Of a stretch of 29,304 bases of DNA, positions 22,701 through 29,304 are shown one piece after another. How positions within the stretch are numbered: position 1 is the stretch's first letter; the number at the start of each line of letters is the position of its first letter. Made by a program: the position numbers and the translations under genes. Source of the stretch: CANHVK01 sp046304235. GTDB lineage: Bacteria; Bacteroidota; Bacteroidia; Flavobacteriales_D; Crocinitomicaceae. The stretch is taken from positions 1 to 29,304 of the forward strand of contig JBKCEW010000159.1 in the NCBI GenBank assembly GCA_046304235.1, given 5' to 3'. The notes under the pieces are model-generated. The model saw only the letters and a program-made list of their open reading frames with translations, did no database searches and was not told the DNA's origin.

Positions 22701-24116
22701 TGCAACTAACTGAACTTGATGATTTCTAGCTAATCGAATTAAAGCTTCATTAGCACGATCTTCATTTTCTTGACCATGCCGCATTACTTCCAGGTAGAAA
22801 TCAGCTCCAAAACGTTCTTTCCACCACAAGAGCGCATCTTCAGCTTGTTTTTCACCGACATTCAGTAATAAATAAGGTATCTCACCATATAAATTCCCTG
22901 AAAGCACAATGATATCCTCTTTGTATAGTTCCACAAGCGCTTTGTCAATACGCGGGACATAGTACATCCCTTCAGTAAAGGCGATAGAGGATAGTTTTAT
23001 TAAATTTTGATACCCTTTTTTATTTTTTGCTAAAAACACAACTTGATATCCATTGTCTTTTCTAGTTTTATCTAAATGATTTTCACAAATATTGAAAGTA
23101 CAGCCAATGATAGGAACAATTTCATTTTTCGAAAACGGCTCCTTATTTTCTTCGGCTAATTTACGCTCTTCAATAATTCTTTTGTTGTGACCACTCACTG
23201 CTTTTTCAAAATGGAAGGCAGCCATCATATTTCCAATATCTGTAAGGGCAACAGCAGGTAAATTAAACTTCGCCGTTTTTTCTACCAAAGCAGGAATTGA
23301 AATCGTGGATTGTAAAATCGAAAACTGCGAATGGGTATGCAAATGAACAAAAGGTAAATCTTGTAAATGAGAAATATCTTCTGTTATCGTTTCATTTGAA
23401 CCAAAAGATGATTTTTGTTTCAGTTTAGCACTTTCCTCTTTCAGGTTAACGTGTACTAAACCAATAGGAGAAATCGTACCCGGATTTGCTTCTTGAAAAC
23501 GCTTAAAATAGCTAATCTCTTGCTTTAACTCATCAGTAGTAAAAACCTCTCTACGAATTAACTCAAAAAAACATCGTGTTGTAGCTTCCACATCGGCAGT
23601 TGCATTATGTGCTTCCGCAAAAGGTTCACCAAATAATTCACTATGAAGTTCAGATAAAGTTGGCAATTTAAACTTTCCACCACGTCCCCCAGGCAACCTA
23701 CACATGTTAGCAGTTACCTCCGTACACGTATCTAAAACAGGGTGAGATTGCCAAAAATTATCTAATCCTAAACGCACAAATTCACACCCTACTATATTTT
23801 TATCAAAACCAATATTTTGACCTACAACAAATTGGGACCTCTTTAACACCTCTTCGAATTCAGCCATTACTTCATCTAAAGGCTTACCCTTTTCCCAAGC
23901 TAGAGCAGTGGAAATCCCGTGTACCTTCTCAGCATCGTAAGGGATATCAAACCCTTCTGGCTGAACAATGTAATCTTTTGCTTCAATTAATTTACCCAAC
24001 TCATCATGTAACTGCCAAGCAATTTGAATTGCTCTTGGCCAGTTTTCTGTATCCGTATAAGGTTTTTTCCAATCTCGAGGTAAACCTGTTGTTTCAGTAT
24101 CGAATATTAGGTACAT
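19755..24116 (-). CDS. dnaE: DNA polymerase III alpha subunit with fused N-terminal 3'-5' exonuclease
   Basis: 1453 aa. Residues 1-190 are a DnaQ-type DEDDh exonuclease: D6-T-E8-TTGLP, NIGFDKNIVG and H-N-A-T-A-D-VEAT. The PHP domain begins near 258 (HLHTHSQFS). The polymerase core has PDIDIDFDDEGRGR near 680-693 with the catalytic Asp residues, plus GPGRGSAAGS and SVRNTGIHACG upstream and downstream. A QASLF pentapeptide at 1215-1219 matches the internal beta-clamp-binding motif (Qx[SD]LF). An OB-fold follows (about 1275-1370). It is the replicative polymerase; the fused exonuclease is usual in Flavobacteriia. The ATG at 24116 is preceded by TAAATTTG (24137-24144). The stop overlaps the nitronate monooxygenase start. 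Confidence 0.96.
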   Translation of the reverse strand: MYLIFDTETTGLPRDWKKPYTDTENWPRAIQIAWQLHDELGKLIEAKDYIVQPEGFDIPYDAEKVHGISTALAWEKGKPLDEVMAEFEEVLKRSQFVVGQNIGFDKNIVGCEFVRLGLDNFWQSHPVLDTCTEVTANMCRLPGGRGGKFKLPTLSELHSELFGEPFAEAHNATADVEATTRCFFELIRREVFTTDELKQEISYFKRFQEANPGTISPIGLVHVNLKEESAKLKQKSSFGSNETITEDISHLQDLPFVHLHTHSQFSILQSTISIPALVEKTAKFNLPAVALTDIGNMMAAFHFEKAVSGHNKRIIEERKLAEENKEPFSKNEIVPIIGCTFNICENHLDKTRKDNGYQVVFLAKNKKGYQNLIKLSSIAFTEGMYYVPRIDKALVELYKEDIIVLSGNLYGEIPYLLLNVGEKQAEDALLWWKERFGADFYLEVMRHGQENEDRANEALIRLARNHQVQLVATNNVFYLEKSDASAHDVLLCVKDNELVSTPKGRGRGFRYGLDNDEYYYKSPEEMKQLFADLPEAIESIGEIIGKIEPFGLARDVLLPAFDIPEEFQDPLDQEDGGKRGENNYLRHLTYVGAEKRYEEITDEIRDRLDFELATIERTGYPGYFLIVQDFCQAARDMGVSVGPGRGSAAGSAVAYCIGITNVDPIKYDLLFERFLNPDRVSMPDIDIDFDDEGRGRVIEWVIDKYGSNQVAQIITYGTMAAKSSIRDTARVLDLPLFEADKLAKLVPDISLKKLFSMDDADLANKLKNKTEDIQAANELKRISSGNDKAAEVIQQAKMLEGSVRNTGIHACGVIITPSDITQFVPVATAKDSDMWCTQFDNSVAETAGLLKMDFLGLKTLTLIKYAVKNVKERHGIDLDPDNFPIDDVKTYELFQRGETVGIFQYESPGMQKYMRELKPTVFADLIAMNALYRPGPLEYIPSFIRRKHGEEPIVYDVDDCEEYLKETYGITVYQEQVMLLSQKLAGFTKGEADTLRKAMGKKQKDVLDKMKPAFIERGQEKGHDPVKLEKIWKDWEAFASYAFNKSHSTCYAWIAYQTAYLKANYPAEYMASVLSNNMNDIKQVTFFMEECKRMGVPVLGPDVNESDYLFTVNKEGAVRFGLGAIKGMGSGPVDAIITERSENGNFTSIFDMSKRVNLRMCTKKAFESLAYAGGFDSFKNVHRAQYFKEEGSGRSFIESAIRFGNNYQENENSSQASLFGEASGTVIPEPEIPKAEEWPTMYKLSKEREVVGIFISGHPLDDYRMDIEAFCNGNIGMLTNPGEHLNKEVTIAAVVGECEHRMTKNNEPFGTMIVEDYTDSHKLFFFKENYLKFKPYFMSDNFISIKGKFEIPRHRKDPEFVVQSIEFLSDLRDKKANFINVKISTKKLDQIMIMDLNKLFLENEGKCNVRFVIFDPLEDLSVTMPSKNMRIDPNNELIKSLKEFDLEFELTDK

Positions 24117-24136
24117 AGGTCAAAAATAAAGAGTAC

Positions 24137-24144
24137 CAAATTTA
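24137..24144 (-). promoter_or_regulatory. Possible -7 element of dnaE
   Basis: Minus-strand TAAATTTG, 20 bases before the dnaE ATG, fits TAnnTTTG. A second match, TATTTTTG (24121-24128), is too close to the start codon to serve. No good -33 TTG is found. Confidence 0.42.
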
Positions 24145-24241
24145 CCAATATATGAAGGATTTAAAAAACTTAAACCTGATTTAAAAAACTGTATTATCAA
24201 CATTAAAAGAGATATAATATATTAAATTAAAACTTTATATA

Positions 24242-24268
24242 ATTGTATTTATATAATATAAATACAAT
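24242..24268. repeat. 27-base perfect palindrome in the dnaE upstream region
   Basis: Arms ATTGTATTTATAT (24242-24254) and ATATAAATACAAT (24256-24268) are exact complements around a single A at 24255. The flanks TATATAA and TTATATA nearly extend the symmetry. It sits in a 330-base, extremely AT-rich gap (24117-24446) between dnaE (minus) and the CxxCH lipoprotein gene (plus). There is no U-tract or gene end beside it, so it is not an ordinary terminator; an operator or an extrudable cruciform are options. Apart from the dnaE -7 element I see nothing else in this gap. Confidence 0.65.
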
Positions 24269-24446
24269 AAATTATATATATTTAAAATAAGTAATAATTT
24301 AATTAATTTATGTGTATAATTTTTCTACTTTTCTATATCACAGAATTTAATAAATATCACACCTATCTATATTGATTTTAAATTAAACTACAACTATCAA
24401 GATATTCTAAAAAATCACGTTCTTTGTTCAATCAATACTGAGTTTT

Positions 24447-24938
24447 ATGGAATACATCAAAGTCATTTTATCTTTCACCTTTTTATCAATTACACTTTTA
24501 TCTTGTGAAAGAGAAGGATCAGGCAGGTGTGAAGAAACAAATATCAGTACTAAAACTAGAGCAAGCCATAATTCTGGAGAAACATGTACGAAATGTCACA
24601 TTTTAGGTGAAGATGGAAATGGCTGCTTCACTCTTGCTGGAACAGCATACAAAAAAGATAAGTCTACACCGTTGACGGATGCTGTAATGGTATTATTCAA
24701 TCGCGATGCTAATGATTGGACGAAAATTACTGGAGAGGTTAAAAGAATTCCAATTGACAAAACAGGAAACTTCTACACAACAGAAAGCGTTGATTTTGTT
24801 GGGAAATACCCTGCTATCATAACTAAATCAGGAGACACTATTTCTATGAATAGTTCACTTGCTTATACTGGTTCGTGTAATAGTTGTCATTCAAACAAAA
24901 ACGGAATAACTCAGCCAATTTACGATTTCAACAATTAA
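24447..24938 (+). CDS. Lipoprotein with two CxxCH motifs
   Basis: 163 aa. A lipoprotein signal ends in L-L-S-C20. Two CxxCH haem-type motifs lie at C47-T-K-C50-H51 (SHNSGETCTKCH) and C144-N-S-C147-H148. Between them is a beta-rich region (FTLAGTAYKKDKSTPLTDAVMV, then VDKTGNFYTT-like text and YPAIIT) resembling the uncharacterised Bacteroidetes lipoprotein family with a GCF-x-x-AGT-x-Y core. If both motifs bind covalent haem it is a periplasmic or surface dihaem cytochrome; if not, the cysteines may pair or bind metal. The sequence lacks obvious distal ligands and is rather short for a dihaem protein. ATG 24447 follows a long AT-rich leader. The 3' end overlaps the convergent Ppx/GppA gene by four bases. 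Confidence 0.75.
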   Translation: MEYIKVILSFTFLSITLLSCEREGSGRCEETNISTKTRASHNSGETCTKCHILGEDGNGCFTLAGTAYKKDKSTPLTDAVMVLFNRDANDWTKITGEVKRIPIDKTGNFYTTESVDFVGKYPAIITKSGDTISMNSSLAYTGSCNSCHSNKNGITQPIYDFNN

Positions 24939-25831
24939 GACTGTAATACCCCTTCTTTTAGTGAACAAGGAGAAACAACTACTTTTTTAACCCCTAATTT
25001 AAGAAGCACCCATTTCGTTTTCACAGCTGCTATAGGAGCCATTTTTCTTCTAATGGGAATAATATGAGGGTTATTGTCTCTTTCCGTTTGACTAGAAAAA
25101 ATAATTTTATCTAAAACAGCGTTTAAATCGTCTATAGACAATTCTATTGCGTCAGTCACACTGGGGAATGATTTTTTATAAATCATCTCGTAAAACGTCT
25201 CAAAACACCCTGAAGCGCCCACCAAAATATCACATTGTTTGGAATTTATAAATTCACCCGCCCTCTCTTCTATCCATTTTTCAACTTTCAGACAGTCTTC
25301 TGAGGTTAAAGGATCATTTAGTTCTAATTCTTGAAAGATACGGGAAACTCCTATGTTTAAACTAACCAAATCTTTGATTCCTAATTCATCTGCAAAAATA
25401 AATTCGGTACTACCACCCCCTACATCCATAACCATTGAAGTTTCTGTGAAATTATAAGTCCACTTCACCCCTTCATAAATGTATTTAGCTTCTTGTTCGC
25501 CAGAAATAATATCAACTTGAATACCTGTTTCTTTCTCGATTAACTGAACAAAATCTTTACCGTTTATTGAACTCCTAATGGCAGAGGTTCCGAATGCACG
25601 TATCTCATCAACATAATTTACCTCACACATTTTATTGAAATGCTGTATGGTTTTAATGGCACGAAGAATAGCATCAGCAGTAATAACTCCATCATTCAAA
25701 CCTCCCATTCCCAAAGCAACACCATCTTTTTCAGAATGAATCACTTCTATTTCATCTTTAGAAACATCAGCGATAAGTAGGTTAAACGTATTCGTACCTA
25801 AGTCAATAACAGCAATTCTTAACTTATCCAT
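24935..25831 (-). CDS. Ppx/GppA phosphatase family protein (exopolyphosphatase-like)
   Basis: 298 aa, the short form lacking the C-terminal HD domain. Actin-like ATPase fold: first phosphate loop IDLGTNTFNLLIAD (9-22), FGTSAIRSSING near 80-91, SGEQEAKYIYEG near 109-120 with the catalytic Glu, and the second loop DVGGGSTEF. It cleaves terminal phosphate from polyphosphate or the 5' phosphate of pppGpp; short forms from other bacteria prefer short-chain polyphosphate. Its start overlaps the 3' end of the ABC permease by eight bases, so it is the last gene of the CPBP-ABC operon. The functional link is unclear. Confidence 0.9.
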   Translation of the reverse strand: MDKLRIAVIDLGTNTFNLLIADVSKDEIEVIHSEKDGVALGMGGLNDGVITADAILRAIKTIQHFNKMCEVNYVDEIRAFGTSAIRSSINGKDFVQLIEKETGIQVDIISGEQEAKYIYEGVKWTYNFTETSMVMDVGGGSTEFIFADELGIKDLVSLNIGVSRIFQELELNDPLTSEDCLKVEKWIEERAGEFINSKQCDILVGASGCFETFYEMIYKKSFPSVTDAIELSIDDLNAVLDKIIFSSQTERDNNPHIIPIRRKMAPIAAVKTKWVLLKLGVKKVVVSPCSLKEGVLQS

Positions 25832-27158
25832 TTCTCAACCATTTTACAAACTGAGCAAGTCTCAACCTATGTCCAAATTGCAAAATACCATTAGTATATA
25901 ATCTACCAGCAATTCGCAACGTAAGTAACGAAGATATAACTAAAATCCCAAATGAAACAAATAACTGATACCCCTCACCAGGATTATATCCTTGAGCTAA
26001 CTTCACCATACAGACCATCGGTGAAGTGAAAGGCAATAATGAAAATATAAAAGTGAGGCCGCTTTCTGGATTACTCAAAGAATAATATCCTGCATATACA
26101 GCAATTAAGAGTAATAAAACAATTGGAATGATAAATTGCTGTCCATCGTTCTCGGATCCTGAAGTTGCACCCAATGCAGCAAAAAATGTTCCATAAAAAA
26201 TATAACCAGCAACTAAAAACAATAGAAAATAAAACAACATATTATCAAACTGAATACGTTCATAAATCAACTCTACAAAACTATTATAACCAGTTGATCG
26301 ATTTAATTGCTGTTGAAAGGTCATATTTTTTATCTCTTCCATCTTACCAACATCCCATTTTGAAGCATCTAAAATATCTGGAAATAAAGTTTCTCGCATG
26401 ATAAACAAACCAAAAGCAATGATTACAACCCACAGAACTAGCTGAACTATCGCTGCGATTCCAATACCTGTAATCTTACCAAACATTAGTTGCCTCGGTT
26501 TTACCGATGCTAATAATACCTCTACAATACGATTTGATTTCTCGCTGGACACGCTTCTTAGGATTGTCATACCAAACAAAAGAATAAATAACAAAATTAC
26601 AGAACCAAAAAAGAAACCCACCCAAGAACCAAGGGTTGTAGACTCATTCTTAGGATCATACACATTTCTAAATCCTACAGAAATAGGTTGTTTTATTTTA
26701 CGGTATTCTTGCACTGACATTTTAGTAAACCGCTCAACCAAAACCTCTTCTAGTCGTCTTTCTAGTTGAAATTGCATGGTCATGGAAACTGAAAAATTTG
26801 GTTTTTCTCTATAAAAAAGATAAGCAGATTTATTTATTAAAATCTTTTCATTCACCTCTAATAAGACATCATATTTTTGATATCGTTTTCCCGTTTCGAA
26901 ATCTTCTAACTGAACGTAGTCATCTGCAAAATCATAGGAAATAGAACCTTTATTATTAGCAAGCATTCGAGTATCCATAATATTAGCAGGATCAGCGATT
27001 AAAACTTTCCAATGGGTTTTATCATTACCACCCAAAACAAATAAAGTATAGGAGATTAATAAAACCAACATAGGTCCAACAATTGCCATACTAATGAAAG
27101 AACGTGTTTTAATTCTCTCTAATAGTTCTCTCTTAGCAACCAACCAACTTACACTCAT
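25824..27158 (-). CDS. ABC-2 type transporter permease (NatB-like)
   Basis: 444 aa. A single N-terminal membrane helix (about 21-43, after VAKRELLERIKTRSF) is followed by a roughly 130-residue extracytoplasmic domain, then about five further helices (from about 180, 230, 305, 340 and 370 to the end), the architecture of NatB (YhaP/ABC2_membrane_3). RSVSSEKSNRIVEVLLASVKPRQLMFGKI is the recognisable conserved loop. The family exports sodium or drugs in Bacillus; the substrate here is unknown. The start overlaps the ATPase stop by four bases; the 3' end overlaps the ppx start by eight. Inner membrane. Confidence 0.88.
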   Translation of the reverse strand: MSVSWLVAKRELLERIKTRSFISMAIVGPMLVLLISYTLFVLGGNDKTHWKVLIADPANIMDTRMLANNKGSISYDFADDYVQLEDFETGKRYQKYDVLLEVNEKILINKSAYLFYREKPNFSVSMTMQFQLERRLEEVLVERFTKMSVQEYRKIKQPISVGFRNVYDPKNESTTLGSWVGFFFGSVILLFILLFGMTILRSVSSEKSNRIVEVLLASVKPRQLMFGKITGIGIAAIVQLVLWVVIIAFGLFIMRETLFPDILDASKWDVGKMEEIKNMTFQQQLNRSTGYNSFVELIYERIQFDNMLFYFLLFLVAGYIFYGTFFAALGATSGSENDGQQFIIPIVLLLLIAVYAGYYSLSNPESGLTFIFSLLPFTSPMVCMVKLAQGYNPGEGYQLFVSFGILVISSLLTLRIAGRLYTNGILQFGHRLRLAQFVKWLRNG

Positions 27159-28075
27159 ATCGATGTTTTAACTAAATCTATAAAAATCTGTTGCATAGAA
27201 GGCAAAACTTCCCAAGCTGCTTCAATTTCAATTTGTCCTAATAAAACTTTTAATAAATCTTGAAACGAATTTTCACCTCGCAATTTAACAAAAGCAGTGT
27301 GTTTTCCATTCCCGTGATCTTCATGCTCAACCAATTCAAAACCTGCCCACAAAGCATTTGCAAAACCCAACATATTCCCTTTAAAACGTATCGCATATCG
27401 GCCATCTTTTCTTTCATCACGTATTTCAGAAACTTTTCCATCTAAAATCTTTTTAGATTGATAAATTAATGCTACCCTATCACAAATCTCCTCTACACTT
27501 TTCATATTATGACTCGAAAGCATGATTGTTCTTCCCTCTTTTTTCATTGAAATTAATTCATTTTGAATTAATTCCACGTTAACAGGATCGAAACCACTGA
27601 AAGGTTCATCTAAAATCAATAACGAAGGCTGATGTAATACAGCACAAATAAACTGCACTTTTTGAGCCATTCCTTTGGATAATTCTTCAATGCGTTTATT
27701 CTTCCAAGAACCTATTTCGAATTTGTCTAACCAAAAATTCAAATTGGTGTTTACATCAGATTTAGACATTCTTCTCAAACGACCTAAGAACATCGCTTGA
27801 TCGTATACTGTCATTGTTTTATACAATCCTCGTTCTTCTGGCAAATAACCTATTTGAGCTAAATCCTTACCAACCATTAGATTCCCTTTAAAACGAACTA
27901 TACCTTTTTCTGGAGTAACAATGCGATTTATAATACGAATTAAGGTTGTTTTACCAGCTCCATTTGGACCTAACAGACCAAATATCTCACCATCTTTTAA
28001 TGACAGGGAAACCTCATCTACAGCAATTTTCTGAAAGAAAGATTTGGTTATGTTTTCTAATTGAAGAATTTCCAT
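27155..28075 (-). CDS. ABC transporter ATP-binding protein (NatA-like)
   Basis: 306 aa. Walker A GPNGAGKT at 36-43, signature LSKGM at 132-136, Walker B LLILDEPFSGFD from 152, and switch His189 (SSHN). The Q-loop position reads YLPEERGLY, as usual for the DUF4162-containing NatA subfamily, and the extra C-terminal region (about 205-300) fits DUF4162. It powers the NatB-like permease encoded immediately downstream with a four-base overlap. The CPBP protease gene lies 20 bases upstream in the same direction. Confidence 0.92.
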   Translation of the reverse strand: MEILQLENITKSFFQKIAVDEVSLSLKDGEIFGLLGPNGAGKTTLIRIINRIVTPEKGIVRFKGNLMVGKDLAQIGYLPEERGLYKTMTVYDQAMFLGRLRRMSKSDVNTNLNFWLDKFEIGSWKNKRIEELSKGMAQKVQFICAVLHQPSLLILDEPFSGFDPVNVELIQNELISMKKEGRTIMLSSHNMKSVEEICDRVALIYQSKKILDGKVSEIRDERKDGRYAIRFKGNMLGFANALWAGFELVEHEDHGNGKHTAFVKLRGENSFQDLLKVLLGQIEIEAAWEVLPSMQQIFIDLVKTSI

Positions 28076-28095
28076 CGTGGTAAATTTAGGAAAAA

Positions 28096-29022
28096 TCAGT
28101 GGCTATCTGAAACTTTGGTTAACAAACCCTGTCTTAGCGACTTCCATTTGTACTTTTTAGCAAAAATAAAAAGCATTAAAGGATAGAAAATCAATAGGGT
28201 AACAACTAAATCTAATCCTATTTTAGGTTCAGACATATCCATCCAAAGCGCATCGGTTTGAAACACTTGCCAATGATTTGTTACTATCAGACATCCGAAA
28301 ATATTGTTTGCAGCGTGAAAACCTATCCCTAACTCAATACCCTCATCCATAACTGCCATTAAGCTAGTAAATATCCCAATTAAAATATAATACCCTAAAA
28401 TTGCTGACCCCAACACTTTTACTTCGGGATTAGAATAATGCATCAGTCCAAAAATCACTCCTGACATTAACATTGGAAATAACGGAGCTTTAAATCTTCT
28501 TCCAAAAGATTGAATCAAATATCCTCTAAAAAATAATTCTTCAAACGTAGTTTGTAATGGAATAATAAAAAATGAAATCCCGACTAACATTAAAAATGTA
28601 TTTGGACTGAAATTCCATTTTAACTCCGCACCCGTTTGCATGGACAAAAACAAACTGAAAAACAAAAAAGCAGACCAAGTACCGAAAGCAAAAAGAATTC
28701 GTTTAACATCTATTTCTGGTCTTGTTGTAAACAAGGTTAAAATGGGTCTATTGTGCAGTTTCCGAACGGCAAACAACAAAAAAACCAACAAGATAATAAA
28801 TGGTATTAACTGAACGATTATAAACATATTATTCCCTAACAGCAATCGAATATCAACAGCAGACATTTTTTGCATATAATTGACTGAAATGCCTTTAAAC
28901 ATAAGAGCAATCATTAAAGGCAATTGTCCAAAACCAATCAAAGTTGATGCTAATAAGAGAATTGTTCCGATATATTTCATCAAACCATTGTCTCCTATTT
29001 TAGCAAGTTCAAAATACCTCAT
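28096..29022 (-). CDS. CPBP family intramembrane metalloprotease (CAAX protease-like)
   Basis: 308 aa with about eight membrane segments. The motifs are E161-E162-x3-R166 (FEELFFRGYLI), F-G-L-M-H195 and G-F-H236-A-A-N-N, the three CPBP/ABI blocks with the glutamates and histidines expected to bind zinc. It resembles Rce1, which cleaves prenylated proteins in eukaryotes; bacterial members act in signal or bacteriocin processing or immunity. It is the first gene of the operon CPBP - ABC ATPase - permease - ppx. A promoter of full consensus was not seen upstream; TAATTTTA (about 29046-29053) is one base off. The start is ATG 29022. Confidence 0.88.
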   Translation of the reverse strand: MRYFELAKIGDNGLMKYIGTILLLASTLIGFGQLPLMIALMFKGISVNYMQKMSAVDIRLLLGNNMFIIVQLIPFIILLVFLLFAVRKLHNRPILTLFTTRPEIDVKRILFAFGTWSAFLFFSLFLSMQTGAELKWNFSPNTFLMLVGISFFIIPLQTTFEELFFRGYLIQSFGRRFKAPLFPMLMSGVIFGLMHYSNPEVKVLGSAILGYYILIGIFTSLMAVMDEGIELGIGFHAANNIFGCLIVTNHWQVFQTDALWMDMSEPKIGLDLVVTLLIFYPLMLFIFAKKYKWKSLRQGLLTKVSDSH

Positions 29023-29304
29023 TTTATGTGTTAATTAAAAACTTAAAATTACAAAATCATATGAATGAATTACAACATTTTCTTACCGTCTTATTAAATC
29101 TCTGAGTTTGTTTGCTGAGACAATGGAGGAGAGCTGAATGAAGATGTCATAGGTAATTGACATTCCATACTCTCTAATGCAACTTGAATATTTTTCACCA
29201 TTAAGTTGAAAAAGGAATTAAGTAGTTTAGAATATTAAGATTCAGATTGTGAAAGGATGAAGTACATTTTTTAACATCTCGATTTAATTATATTAGTTTT
29301 ATAT
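29023..29304. other. Intergenic right end of the window, possible short open frame
   Basis: 282 bases with no gene I can assign. On the minus strand an open frame runs from 29234 to a TAA at 29094-29096; the part from ATG 29201 encodes 35 residues (MVKNIQVALESMECQL, then a Ser/Pro/Gln-rich end). It could be the tail of a degraded gene. No RNA gene, terminator or mobile-element end is recognisable, and the window stops before the next gene. Confidence 0.3.

Noticed and set aside
1..29304. CRISPR arrays, rRNA genes, riboswitches
   Set aside because: No regularly spaced direct repeats, rRNA segments or recognisable aptamer motifs were seen on either strand.

Overview
The window looks like chromosomal DNA of a Bacteroidetes bacterium, most likely order Flavobacteriales. 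It is AT-rich. Start codons follow A/T-rich leaders without Shine-Dalgarno sequences, and several promoters match the Bacteroidetes pattern TTG-N19/20-TAnnTTTG. Lineage-typical genes are present: DUF2723, DUF2480, a DnaE with a fused N-terminal exonuclease, a mitochondrial-type aconitase and the rpsF-rpsR-rplI operon. I would not name a genus.

Layout. 1-2081 is the most accessory-looking part. It holds the 3' end of a broken GNAT acetyltransferase gene, a bidirectional terminator, a two-gene minus-strand operon (a haem-oxygenase-like di-metal oxidase and a cupin with a long helical N-terminus) and tRNA-Gln(UUG) with a near-ideal promoter. 2323-7814 is a plus-strand operon: a giant DUF2723 membrane protein, a NodB-type polysaccharide deacetylase whose first codons contain a terminator-like hairpin, and an EI24/CysZ-like membrane protein. 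7815-10018 (minus) is a translationally coupled nuclease pair: a beta-CASP metallo-beta-lactamase RNase and an ATP-cone plus Mrr-like endonuclease. 10170-11690 (minus) encodes an outer-membrane barrel, a DUF2480 protein and an exported cupin. Aconitase and a queuosine-precursor transporter follow (minus), then the plus-strand ribosomal operon with its terminator.

16080-24116 has a small conserved protein, an unassigned 136-aa protein and a minus-strand series dnaE - nitronate monooxygenase - dedA - aroE - AlbA_2 protein. A roughly 330-base AT-rich gap with a 27-base palindrome separates dnaE from a di-CxxCH lipoprotein. The window ends with a minus-strand operon: CPBP protease, NatA-like ATPase, NatB-like permease and Ppx/GppA phosphatase.

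Most genes are core housekeeping functions. The best candidates for undescribed biology are the HDO-cupin cassette, the beta-CASP/ATP-cone-nuclease pair and the terminator hairpin inside the deacetylase coding sequence. No CRISPR array, intact transposase, integrase or prophage gene is visible.
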